From contig USGY01000022.1 of the NCBI GenBank assembly GCA_900554365.1, positions 1 to 26,401 of the forward strand: a stretch of DNA of 26,401 nucleotides, given 5' to 3'. The notes beneath the pieces were generated by a model. That model worked only from the letters and a program-made list of their open reading frames with translations, was not told the origin of the DNA and did no database searches. Source of the DNA: an uncultured Clostridium sp. (GTDB lineage: Bacteria > Bacillota > Clostridia > TANB77 > CAG-508). The translations under genes were made by a program, and so were the position numbers. Shown here piece by piece: positions 15,903 through 23,628 of this stretch (within the stretch, counting starts at the first letter, position 1; each line of letters starts with the position of its first letter).

Positions 15903-16832
15903 ATGGAAAATATAAAAAAAGCGATTAGAGAAAGTTATGGAGAAGCTCTATTAGATTTAGGAGCAAAAAATGATAAAGTTGTTGTATTAGATGCTGATTT
16001 ATCAGGGGCAACAAAAACTAATTTATTTGCAAAAAAATATCCAGACAGATTTTTTGACATGGGAATAGCAGAAGCAAATATGATGGGAACTGCAGCAGGA
16101 TTAGCAAGTTGTGGTAAAATAGCATATGCTAGCACATTTGCAGCATTTGCAGCAGGAAGAGCATATGATCAAATAAGATGTAGTATTGCATATCCAAAGC
16201 TAAATGTAAAAATCTGTGCAACACATAGTGGAATAACAGTAGGTGAAGATGGTGCAACACATCAAATGATAGAAGATATATCAATGATGAGAACAATGCC
16301 CAATATGACTGTTTTAACTACATCTGATGAAACAGAAACCAAATGGGCAGTTGATGCAATAAGCAAAATAGAAGGACCAGTATATTTACGTTTAGCAAGA
16401 ATAAAAACTAGTAAAATATATGATGAAAATCAAAAATTTGAAATAGGAAAAGCTATTCAAATAGGAGATGGAACTGATGCAACAGTTTTTGCAACAGGAG
16501 TAACAGTTGAGCAAGCATTAATAGCTAAAGAAAATTTAGCAAAAGAAGGAATAAATATAAGAGTTGTAGATATGCATACAATTAAACCAATAGATGAAGA
16601 CATGATAGTAAAAAGTGCAAAAGAAACTAAAAAATTAATTTCTGTAGAAGATCATAATGTTATTGGTGGATTAGGCGGAGCAATAAGTGAAGTCTTAACT
16701 GCAAAATATCCAGCAAAATTAACAAGATTAGGAATAAAAGATTGCTTTGGAATGTCAGGTAAAGCTGAAGAGCTTATTAAGTATTTTGAAATAGATAATG
16801 TTGCAATAGAAAATGCTGTAAAAAACGGTTAA
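15903..16832 (+). CDS. tktC: Transketolase, C-terminal (pyrimidine-binding) subunit
   Basis: Second half of the split transketolase; 309 aa containing the pyrimidine-binding domain and the C-terminal transketolase domain. The catalytic glutamate that activates the thiamine ring is Glu57 in DMGIAEANM. The conserved THSGITVGEDGATHQMIED segment follows at about 107-125, and the C-terminal domain contains RVVDMHTIKPID and EDHNVIGGLGGAI. A ribosome-binding site AAAGGAAGG precedes the ATG. Works as a heterodimer with the gene just upstream; the gene is intact. Confidence 0.95.
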   Translation: MENIKKAIRESYGEALLDLGAKNDKVVVLDADLSGATKTNLFAKKYPDRFFDMGIAEANMMGTAAGLASCGKIAYASTFAAFAAGRAYDQIRCSIAYPKLNVKICATHSGITVGEDGATHQMIEDISMMRTMPNMTVLTTSDETETKWAVDAISKIEGPVYLRLARIKTSKIYDENQKFEIGKAIQIGDGTDATVFATGVTVEQALIAKENLAKEGINIRVVDMHTIKPIDEDMIVKSAKETKKLISVEDHNVIGGLGGAISEVLTAKYPAKLTRLGIKDCFGMSGKAEELIKYFEIDNVAIENAVKNG

Positions 16833-16871
16833 AATAATGTAAATTTTTTGTGAAATTTGTAGGATAAAGTA

Positions 16872-16900
16872 TTGCAAAAAAGCAATATTATTGTTATGAT
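16872..16900 (+). promoter_or_regulatory. Promoter of the ftsEX operon
   Basis: TTGCAA (16872-16877), 17-bp spacer, TATGAT (16895-16900) with TGT just before it (extended -10). It lies between the transketolase genes and ftsE. A small ATTGC/GCAAT inverted repeat at 16871-16886 overlaps the -35. Confidence 0.7.
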
Positions 16901-16968
16901 TAAATAGGTAAAAAATAATAGATTATTATGCAAAATATAAAAGCCAAAAACATGTAAGGAGAGCTAAA

Positions 16969-17655
16969 ATGATAGAATTCAGAAATGTTACAAAAATATA
17001 TGATACAGGAACAAAAGCCGTAAAAAATGCAAACTTTATAATTGAAAAAGGAGAATTTGCATTTTTAGTTGGGTCTTCAGGAAGCGGAAAATCAACATTA
17101 ATAAAATTAATATTAAAAGAAGAAGAACCAACATCAGGAAATATAATAATAAATGGAAAAGATACAACTTTTTTGAAAGCTAATAGAATTCCTTATTTAA
17201 GAAGAAGCATGGGAGTTGTTTTTCAAGACTTCAGACTTTTACCAGATAAAACAGTATATGATAATGTAGCATATGCAATGTATATAGTAAGAGCAACTCC
17301 AAGACACATTAGAAGACAAGTTCCAATGGTACTTTCATTAGTTGGATTAAGTGGAAAAGCAAAAATGTATCCTAATGAATTATCAGGTGGAGAACAACAA
17401 AGAGTAGCTTTAGCAAGAGCTCTAGTAAATAATCCATCAATGTTAATTGCAGACGAGCCAACAGGAAACCTAGACCCAGACACAGCATGGGATATAATGA
17501 ATTTATTAAACGATATAAATATGAGAGGAACAACTGTAGTAGTAGCAACACATGCTAAAGACATAGTTGACAAAATGAAAAAAAGAGTAATACACATTCG
17601 CAAAGGCGAAATAATTAGAGATGATAAAAAAGGTGGTTATGATTGTGAAATATAA
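16969..17655 (+). CDS. ftsE: Cell-division ATP-binding protein FtsE
   Basis: ABC-type ATPase that works with FtsX as a mechanotransducer: ATP hydrolysis inside the cell switches on a peptidoglycan hydrolase outside. The 228-aa protein has Walker A GSSGSGKST (35-43), a Q-loop VFQDFRLLPDKTV typical of FtsE (Gln86), the signature LSGGEQQR (138-145), Walker B MLIADEPTGNLD (158-169) and the switch His195. The ribosome-binding site AAGGAGAG is strong. ftsX starts inside its 3' end (17639), so the two are translationally coupled, and two secreted coiled-coil endopeptidases follow as probable effectors. Confidence 0.96.
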   Translation: MIEFRNVTKIYDTGTKAVKNANFIIEKGEFAFLVGSSGSGKSTLIKLILKEEEPTSGNIIINGKDTTFLKANRIPYLRRSMGVVFQDFRLLPDKTVYDNVAYAMYIVRATPRHIRRQVPMVLSLVGLSGKAKMYPNELSGGEQQRVALARALVNNPSMLIADEPTGNLDPDTAWDIMNLLNDINMRGTTVVVATHAKDIVDKMKKRVIHIRKGEIIRDDKKGGYDCEI

Positions 17656-18548
17656 CAGATTAGGATATTTAATAGGTGAAGGCTTTAGCAATGTATTTAA
17701 AAACAAAAAATCAACAGGTGCATCACTTATGATTATGTGTGCAACAATGCTTATATTTGGAATATTTCTTATATTAGGAGAAAATATAAATCATTTTGTT
17801 GATCAAGTAGAAGCAGAACAAGGTATACAAGTCTTTATAAAAAATGATGCTACACAAGAGCAAATTCAACAATTGGGAGACAAAATAAAAGGAATAAATG
17901 GAGTTAGCACAATTCAATTTGTATCTAAAGAAGACGCATTAAATCAAATGAAAGAAAGATTTGGTGACAAGCAAGATTTATTAAGTGGATATGAAGGAGA
18001 AAATAATATATTTACAGCTTCATATGTTGTAACATTAGCAGATTTAACACAAAGTAAATCAATTCAAAATCAAATTTTAACTTTTGATACAGTAAAGAAA
18101 ATAACAAGTAAAGATGATACAATAACAACATTAATAAACTTAGCAAATGGAATAAAAATTGTAACAGGTGTAATATTAGTTTTATTAATTATAATTTCAG
18201 TATTTATCATAGCAAATACAATAAAGTTAACAGTTCATTCAAGAAGAAAAGAAATTTCTATTATGAAATATGTTGGTGCAACTAATGGATTTATTAGATG
18301 GCCATTTATAGTAGAAGGTATGATAATAGGAATACTTGCAAGTGGAATATCAATAGTTATTGTAGGTTTAGCATATAACTTTTTAGCAGAAAAACTTGTT
18401 AACTCAGAATTTATGCAAGTAATTCATATGAGCTTAATTAGCTTTGGAGATATGTTTAACTCAATTATTTTTGTATATATGTTATTAGGTATAGGAATAG
18501 GTGTACTACGGAAGTGTAATCTCAATGAGAAAATATTTAAAAGTATAA
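17639..18548 (+). CDS. ftsX: Cell-division protein FtsX, interrupted by a +1 frameshift near its end
   Basis: Four-TM partner of FtsE whose extracellular domain activates murein hydrolases. The frame opens at ATG 17639 (AGGTGG before it) with TM1 around LMIMCATMLIFGIFLILG, an extracellular domain (EAEQGIQVFIKNDATQEQI to DTVKKI), then TM2-4 with RRKEISIMKYVGATNGFIRWPF. FtsX proteins typically end GVLGSxISMRKYLKV. Here the frame reads ...GVL then CGG and loses homology, running into the next gene's start (unshifted end 18574, tail RKCNLNEKIF...). Skipping C18509 gives ...GVL-GSVISMRKYLKV and a TAA at 18546-18548, just before the AAGGAG of the next gene. Shifted length 302 aa. The same CTA-CGG-A context as in sigK makes a programmed shift plausible. 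Confidence 0.9.
18506..18512 (+). other. +1 frameshift site in ftsX (CTA-CGG-A)
   Basis: Zero-frame codons CTA (18506-18508) and CGG (18509-18511). The conserved C-terminus resumes at GGA (18510-18512). The geometry matches the sigK site: an NUA P-site codon, CGG in the A site, GGA after the shift. Confidence 0.75.
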
Positions 18549-18558
18549 AGGAGAAAAA

Positions 18559-19767
18559 ATGCGTAAATTATTAATTACGATTTTAGCTTTTGTAATATGC
18601 AGTTTTAGTATTTTTTCTTATGTACATGCGGAAAATGAAACAAATAATACAACAAATACAGCAGCAACAGATTTACAAAATCAAAGAAATGAAATACAAA
18701 ATCAGATGAATGAAGCTAACGAACAATTAGAAGGTGTTCAAAGTGATATATCAGAAAATTTGCAACAAGTACAAAAATTAGACGAAAAAATTGCAAATTC
18801 ACAACAAGAATTAGATGACTTAAATAAAAAAATATCAGATTTACAAGCTTCATCTGATGATGTAGAAGCAAAATTAAAAACAGCAGAAGAAAATTATAAT
18901 AACCAAAAAGCTTTATTAGACAGCTATTTAGTAGCTGTGCAAGAATCAAGTGATACTCAATATTTAGATGTATTATTAACATCTAGAAGTTTAACAGAAT
19001 TTTTATCAAATTATTTCTTTATTACAGAATTAGCAAGCACAGAAATGGACTTATTAAATGATATGCAAAATAAAAAAGATGAAATTGCTAGTTCAAAAGA
19101 AAAATTAGATAAAAATAAACAAGAGTTATCAACTATAAAGGCTAACCAAACAAAAACAGCAACAGTATTAGCTAACACAAAATCAGTAAGAGAAAATTTT
19201 ATGTCAAAATTATCTGATCAAGAAAAAGAAATACAAGCTAAAATTGATGAATATAACAGTCAGTATAATGCGATAAATAATGAAATTTTACAATTAGCAC
19301 AAAATGGAATTGCAACACAATATATAGGTGGACAATTAGCATGGCCAGTACCTGGTTATACAGTAATTAGTTCTAAATATGGAATGAGAACACACCCTAT
19401 AACTGGAGTATACAAATTACACACAGGTGTTGATATTAGAGCACCATTAGGTGCAACATTTATTGCTGCAAATGATGGAATAGTTACAAAAGCAGGAATG
19501 AATGCTGCATATGGAAATATGGTAATGATTGACCATGGTGGTGGTGTTTCAACATTATATGCACATGGTTCAGAAATTTTGGTTCAAGTAGGTCAACAAG
19601 TAAAAAGAGGTGATCCAGTATTAAAAGTTGGTTCAACAGGGTATTCAACAGGACCTCATGCACATTTTGAAGTTAGATTAAATGGTGTAGTAACAGATCC
19701 TATGCCATACATTACTAATGGCTTAGTGCCAGACACACAAAATAAAGATGAAAATACTACAAATTAA
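18559..19767 (+). CDS. Secreted coiled-coil M23 murein endopeptidase (EnvC/CwlO-like)
   Basis: 402-aa exported protein: signal peptide (about 1-24, cut after VHA), a long coiled coil (about 35-245) rich in Q/E/K/N heptads, and a C-terminal M23/LytM zinc endopeptidase domain. All metal and catalytic residues are present: HxxxD at His288/Asp292 (LHTGVD), His336 in LYAHG, and HxH at His367/His369 (HAHFE). It should cut peptidoglycan cross-bridges. Coiled-coil hydrolases next to ftsEX are the usual FtsX-activated effectors (EnvC, PcsB, CwlO types), so regulation by FtsEX is inferred. AAGGAG (18548-18553) lies right after the frameshift-corrected ftsX stop. Confidence 0.9.
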   Translation: MRKLLITILAFVICSFSIFSYVHAENETNNTTNTAATDLQNQRNEIQNQMNEANEQLEGVQSDISENLQQVQKLDEKIANSQQELDDLNKKISDLQASSDDVEAKLKTAEENYNNQKALLDSYLVAVQESSDTQYLDVLLTSRSLTEFLSNYFFITELASTEMDLLNDMQNKKDEIASSKEKLDKNKQELSTIKANQTKTATVLANTKSVRENFMSKLSDQEKEIQAKIDEYNSQYNAINNEILQLAQNGIATQYIGGQLAWPVPGYTVISSKYGMRTHPITGVYKLHTGVDIRAPLGATFIAANDGIVTKAGMNAAYGNMVMIDHGGGVSTLYAHGSEILVQVGQQVKRGDPVLKVGSTGYSTGPHAHFEVRLNGVVTDPMPYITNGLVPDTQNKDENTTN

Positions 19768-19788
19768 TAAAAAAATTGGGAGGAACTT

Positions 19789-21039
19789 ATGAAAAAATTA
19801 GGTTTAAAAATATTGGGAATATTAATTGTTGCAATAATGTTATTACAAACTTCAGCTGTATTTGCCACTTCTGAAACTGACAAATTAAATTCTCAAAAAA
19901 CAGAAAATGATAAAAAAATTAATGATAAAAAATCAGACTTAGAAGATGTAAAAGAAGAAAAATCTGACACACAACAACAAGTAAATGATTTAAGCAGTAA
20001 AATATCAGAATATCAATCACAAATAGATGATTTAGATGGTAAAATAAGTGACTTAAATAATAAAATATCTGATGCTCAAAATCAATTAAATCAAAAACAA
20101 GAAGATTATGATAAAAATCAAAAATTAGCAGAAGAAAGATTAGTTGTAATGCAAGAAGAAGGAGATACATCATATTTAGACTTTATATTAAAATCATCAT
20201 CTTTAACAGATATGATATCAAGTTTTTATCTATCTTCAGAAGTTGCAACAGCAGATATGGATTTAATAAATAAAATTGCTAAAGAAAAACAAGAAGTAGA
20301 ACAAGCTAAAACAAATCTAGAAAATGATAAAAATCAATTAGATGCTTCAAAAATTGAAAAACAAAGCGTTTCAACACAGTTACAAGTTGCTAAAGAAGAA
20401 AAGAGTCAACAAGTAGCTAAATTATCAGAAGATCAAAAACAAATTGAATCTGAACTAGACGAATTACAAGAAGCTAATGTTCAAATAGGTAAAGAAATTA
20501 AAGAAGCACAAGCAAAATATGCAGCACAAATAGCAGCATTAAATCAAAGTAAAAATTCACAATCAAATAGTAGTAATAGCAAAAATAATGGAAATAGCGG
20601 TAATAAACACAACAGTGGCAGTGGCGGAAATTATAGTGGCGGAGGTAGTGGAGTACTTGCAAGACCCGTTGCTAGTGGCAGTGTAACAGCAGGAATGTAT
20701 TATCCAAGTGGTTCATATCATGGAGCTATAGATTATGGTGTATCAGCTGGAACACCTGTATATGCAGCTGCTGATGGTGTAGTTATTAAAACAGCTAATT
20801 TAACAACAAGTTATGGAACTTATGTTGTAATACAACATGCTAATGGAATCCAAACATGGTATGCACATGGTACTTCAGGATCAATATGTGTATCTGCTGG
20901 ACAAACGGTTTCAAGAGGTCAACAAATTATGAAATCTGGAAATAGTGGACATTCAACAGGAGCACATTTACATTTTGAAGTTAGAGTTGCACCATATGAT
21001 TACAATACATGTCGTGTTAATCCAACAAATTATATGTAA
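19789..21039 (+). CDS. Second secreted coiled-coil M23 murein endopeptidase
   Basis: 416-aa paralogue of the upstream gene: signal peptide (about 1-26, cut after VFA), coiled coil (about 30-245), then a Ser/Gly/Asn-rich low-complexity linker (about 257-290) absent from the first copy, and an M23 domain with complete motifs: His311/Asp315 in YHGAID and His393/His395 in HLHFEV. The shared N-terminal pattern (DTxYLDxxLxSxSLT) shows the tandem pair arose by duplication, with the second copy gaining a flexible tether. It carries two cysteines in the catalytic domain (SICVSAG, NTCRVN). GGGAGGA precedes the ATG, 21 bp after the first copy. Confidence 0.9.
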   Translation: MKKLGLKILGILIVAIMLLQTSAVFATSETDKLNSQKTENDKKINDKKSDLEDVKEEKSDTQQQVNDLSSKISEYQSQIDDLDGKISDLNNKISDAQNQLNQKQEDYDKNQKLAEERLVVMQEEGDTSYLDFILKSSSLTDMISSFYLSSEVATADMDLINKIAKEKQEVEQAKTNLENDKNQLDASKIEKQSVSTQLQVAKEEKSQQVAKLSEDQKQIESELDELQEANVQIGKEIKEAQAKYAAQIAALNQSKNSQSNSSNSKNNGNSGNKHNSGSGGNYSGGGSGVLARPVASGSVTAGMYYPSGSYHGAIDYGVSAGTPVYAAADGVVIKTANLTTSYGTYVVIQHANGIQTWYAHGTSGSICVSAGQTVSRGQQIMKSGNSGHSTGAHLHFEVRVAPYDYNTCRVNPTNYM

Positions 21040-21078
21040 TTAATACATAAATGAATATAATTATAATATAATTATATA

Positions 21079-21108
21079 TGGGCGGAAGACCTTCCGCCCA
21101 AGTTGTTT
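21079..21108 (+). terminator. GC-rich hairpin after the M23 pair
   Basis: TGGGCGGAAG (21079-21088) pairs with CTTCCGCCCA (21091-21100), followed by a short T-rich run (agttgttta). It is one of the most GC-rich spots in the window. Probably a terminator or an mRNA-stabilising hairpin that separates ctpA expression from ftsEX. Confidence 0.7.
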
Positions 21109-21170
21109 ATATAATGATAAAATAAAATTTTTATTATTATATAAATAATTTGAAAAAATGGAGGACGAAT

Positions 21171-22382
21171 ATGGAAGAGAAAAAAAGATTTAAGACATAT
21201 AAAATTGTCATGCTAGTTATATTGGTAGCTTTTATTACATTTTTACTTACAACAATAGGAATGTACCAATACTTTACAAAATCAGGATTTGGAAAGAGTT
21301 TAATAACAAGTTCTAATACAAATAATGAAATTGCAGATACATTAAACAAATATAGAAAAATAATCGACAAATATTATTTAGGAAATATTGATGAAGAAAA
21401 ACTAAAAGAAGGTGCCATAAAAGGATATATTGAAGGACTAGATGATAAATATACAGAATATATATCTAAAGATGATATGCAAGAATATATTGCAGATACA
21501 ACAGGAAACTTTGTTGGAATAGGAATATATATGGTTCAAGATACAAATACAAATAGAATATTAGTATTATCTCCAATAAAAGGTGGACCAGCAGAAAAAG
21601 CAGGAATTCAACCAGGAGACTATATTTTAGAGGTTGATGGAGTTGAATATAAAGGTGACCAAATGTCAGTTGCAGCAGCCAAAATTAAAGGAGAAGCAAA
21701 TACAAAAGTAAAAATAAAAGTATTAAGAAACAACGAAACAAAAGAATATGAATTAACAAGAGAAAATATAAAATTAAACCCTGTAGAAGGAAAAGTTCTA
21801 GAAAATAATATAGGATATATTGAATTTTCATCATTTGATGAAGGCACAGCAGATGAATTTAAAACAAAATATGAAGAATTACAAAAACAAGGAATAAAAT
21901 CACTAGTTATTGATTTAAGAAATAACGGTGGTGGAATTGTAAGTGAAGCATTAAAAATAGGAGATTATATTTTAAATAAAGATGATGTAATATTATATGA
22001 AGTAGACAAAAATAATAAAGAAACTGTTGAAAAATCAGAAAATAATCCTATAATAAATATGCCAATAGTGGTTTTAACAAATGGAAATACAGCAAGTTCA
22101 TCTGAAATATTAGCAGGAGCACTAAAAGATCATGGAAAAGCTAAAATAGTAGGTGAAAAAACATATGGAAAAGGTGTAATTCAACAATTACTAACAATGC
22201 CAGATGGAAGTGGATTAAAAATAACATCTGAAGAATATCTAACACCAAACAAAACAAAATTAAACAAAGTTGGAATTGAACCTGACGAAAAAGTTAGTCT
22301 ACCAGATACAGTAAAAAATGTGTTAAATGTAGATCAAAAAGATGATACACAATTACAAAAAGCAATTGAATTGTTAAAATAA
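21171..22382 (+). CDS. ctpA: C-terminal processing protease CtpA/CtpB (S41)
   Basis: 403-aa membrane-anchored serine protease. It has an N-terminal TM helix (about 11-30), a tail-sensing PDZ domain (about 110-190, GGPAEKAGIQPGDYILEVDG), and the S41 core with the Ser-Lys dyad: TASSSEILAGAL (Ser309-311) and TYGKGVIQ (Lys334, Gln338). These positions coincide with Ser309/Lys334/Gln338 of B. subtilis CtpB. The correct ATG is 21171, after GGAGGAC (21160-21166); a TTG at 21150 lies upstream of that site. In spore formers CtpB activates the SigK-processing pathway, while CtpA-type proteins trim wall hydrolases. Either role fits here, with sigK and M23 genes in the window. Confidence 0.93.
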   Translation: MEEKKRFKTYKIVMLVILVAFITFLLTTIGMYQYFTKSGFGKSLITSSNTNNEIADTLNKYRKIIDKYYLGNIDEEKLKEGAIKGYIEGLDDKYTEYISKDDMQEYIADTTGNFVGIGIYMVQDTNTNRILVLSPIKGGPAEKAGIQPGDYILEVDGVEYKGDQMSVAAAKIKGEANTKVKIKVLRNNETKEYELTRENIKLNPVEGKVLENNIGYIEFSSFDEGTADEFKTKYEELQKQGIKSLVIDLRNNGGGIVSEALKIGDYILNKDDVILYEVDKNNKETVEKSENNPIINMPIVVLTNGNTASSSEILAGALKDHGKAKIVGEKTYGKGVIQQLLTMPDGSGLKITSEEYLTPNKTKLNKVGIEPDEKVSLPDTVKNVLNVDQKDDTQLQKAIELLK

Positions 22383-22415
22383 TAGTATAAATATGAAATG
22401 AGAGGGAATAATGTT

Positions 22416-23009
22416 ATGAATTTACCAAATAAATTAACAATATTTAGAGTTATATTAGTACCAATTATGGTTATAATTCCTTTTTTAGGAATTAAAGGAA
22501 ATACTTTTGGAATACCAACAGAATGGATAATAGTAGATTTAATATTTATAATAGCATCAATAACAGATAAATTAGATGGATATTTAGCAAGAAAGAATAA
22601 TCAAGTAACAGTATTTGGTAAATTCTTAGATCCATTAGCAGATAAAATATTGGTATTAGCAGCATTAATTATGCTAGTCGAAGCTACTAAGCTTCCAGCT
22701 TGGATACCAATTATTGTTTTAGCAAGAGAATTTATGGTTTCAGGTTATAGATTAATTGCAGTACAAAAAGGTGGAGAAGTTATTGCAGCATCAAAATGGG
22801 GAAAATTAAAAACAGTAACCCAAATGATAGCAATAATACTTGCATTTTTAGACTTGAATGCATTTGGAGAATGCTTTAGTGGAACATTACGAGGCGGAGA
22901 CTTAGTATTAAATTTAATAGTAACAATATTAATGATTTTACAAGTTATCGCAACAGTATTTTCAGGAATTGATTATATGAAAGGTGCAAAAAAATATATA
23001 AAAGATTAA
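22416..23009 (+). CDS. pgsA: CDP-diacylglycerol--glycerol-3-phosphate 3-phosphatidyltransferase
   Basis: Membrane enzyme making phosphatidylglycerol phosphate, the committed step to phosphatidylglycerol and cardiolipin. The 197-aa protein starts MNLPNKLTIFRVILVP, typical of PgsA, and has the complete CDP-alcohol phosphotransferase signature D54-G55-x2-A58-R59-x8-G68-x3-D72-x3-D76. About five to six TM segments are visible. The ATG at 22416 has GAGAGGGA at good spacing; an in-frame ATG at 22398 lies before that site. It probably shares a transcript with ctpA (33 bp gap) and ends at the terminator overlapping the greA promoter. Confidence 0.95.
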   Translation: MNLPNKLTIFRVILVPIMVIIPFLGIKGNTFGIPTEWIIVDLIFIIASITDKLDGYLARKNNQVTVFGKFLDPLADKILVLAALIMLVEATKLPAWIPIIVLAREFMVSGYRLIAVQKGGEVIAASKWGKLKTVTQMIAIILAFLDLNAFGECFSGTLRGGDLVLNLIVTILMILQVIATVFSGIDYMKGAKKYIKD

Positions 23010-23030
23010 AAAACGGCTATAAATAAAGAA

Positions 23031-23064
23031 AAAAATGGAGTTTGCTTGACAAATTTCATTTTTT
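23031..23064 (+). terminator. Terminator of pgsA enclosing the greA -35 box
   Basis: Bases 23031-23044 pair with 23050-23063 (14 bp, two G.U) and run into a T tract. An outer ACGGC/GCCGT pair (23013-23017/23065-23069) can extend the fold. The loop and first arm bases hold the greA -35 hexamer. Confidence 0.75.
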
Positions 23065-23074
23065 GCCGTAATAT
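23046..23074 (+). promoter_or_regulatory. Promoter of greA
   Basis: TTGACA (23046-23051), 17-bp spacer, TAATAT (23069-23074). The -35 is in the loop of the upstream terminator hairpin. Confidence 0.8.
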
Positions 23075-23118
23075 AGTAATGATTTTTAAACTATGCACTT
23101 AATGAGAGGAGAATGAAA

Positions 23119-23595
23119 ATGGAAGAAAAAGAAGTTATTTTAACACAAGAAGGGTATAATAAAATAGAAAAAGAATTAAATTATTTAAAAACAGAAAAAA
23201 GAGCTGAAATAGCAGGTAGAATAAAAGTTGCTTTAGGATTTGGAGATTTATCAGAAAATTCAGAATATGATGAAGCAAAAAATGCACAAGCAGAAAATGA
23301 AGTAAGAATTGCAGAACTTGAAAATAAAATGAGACATGCAAAAATAATAGATGAAAAAGACATTGATACAGAAACAGTTCAAATTGGAAACAAAGTAAAA
23401 GTTTTAGATATGGAATTTAATGAAGAAGTTGAATACACAATAGTAGGATCAACAGAAGTTGATTTAGCTGAAAATAAAATTTCAAATGAATCACCATTAG
23501 GAGAAGCTTTAATTGGAGCTAAAAAAGGAAAAACAGTAGAAGTAAACGCACCAGGTGGAATACTAAAATACAAAATATTAGATATAAATAGATAA
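23119..23595 (+). CDS. greA: Transcription elongation factor GreA
   Basis: Binds the secondary channel of RNA polymerase and stimulates cleavage of backtracked RNA. The 158-aa protein is the standard length. It has the N-terminal coiled coil with the acidic tip GDLSENSEYDEAK and the C-terminal FKBP-like domain (VQIGNKVKVLDMEF ... SPLGEALIGAKKGKTVEV). The ATG at 23119 sits 7 bp after GAGAGGAG; the ATG at 23113 is only one base away from it and is less likely. Monocistronic, with its own promoter and terminator. Confidence 0.97.
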   Translation: MEEKEVILTQEGYNKIEKELNYLKTEKRAEIAGRIKVALGFGDLSENSEYDEAKNAQAENEVRIAELENKMRHAKIIDEKDIDTETVQIGNKVKVLDMEFNEEVEYTIVGSTEVDLAENKISNESPLGEALIGAKKGKTVEVNAPGGILKYKILDINR

Positions 23596-23625
23596 AAAAA
23601 TGAGATGTAAGAATCTCATTTTTTT
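23595..23625. terminator. Bidirectional terminator between greA and deoD
   Basis: AAAAATGAGAT pairs with ATCTCATTTTT around a 6-nt loop, with T runs on the right and A runs on the left. It serves greA (plus) and deoD (minus), whose stop codon is a few bases away. Confidence 0.88.
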
Positions 23626-23628
23626 GAC

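Noticed and set aside
13076..18509. CGG reassigned to another amino acid
   Set aside because: Reassignment would not repair either gene, since both need a one-base frame change, and no other in-frame CGG exists here to support a meaning.
18509..18574. Alternative FtsX tail in the unshifted frame
   Set aside because: It has no family resemblance, overlaps the next gene's ribosome-binding site and start, and replaces a conserved C-terminus found in the +1 frame.
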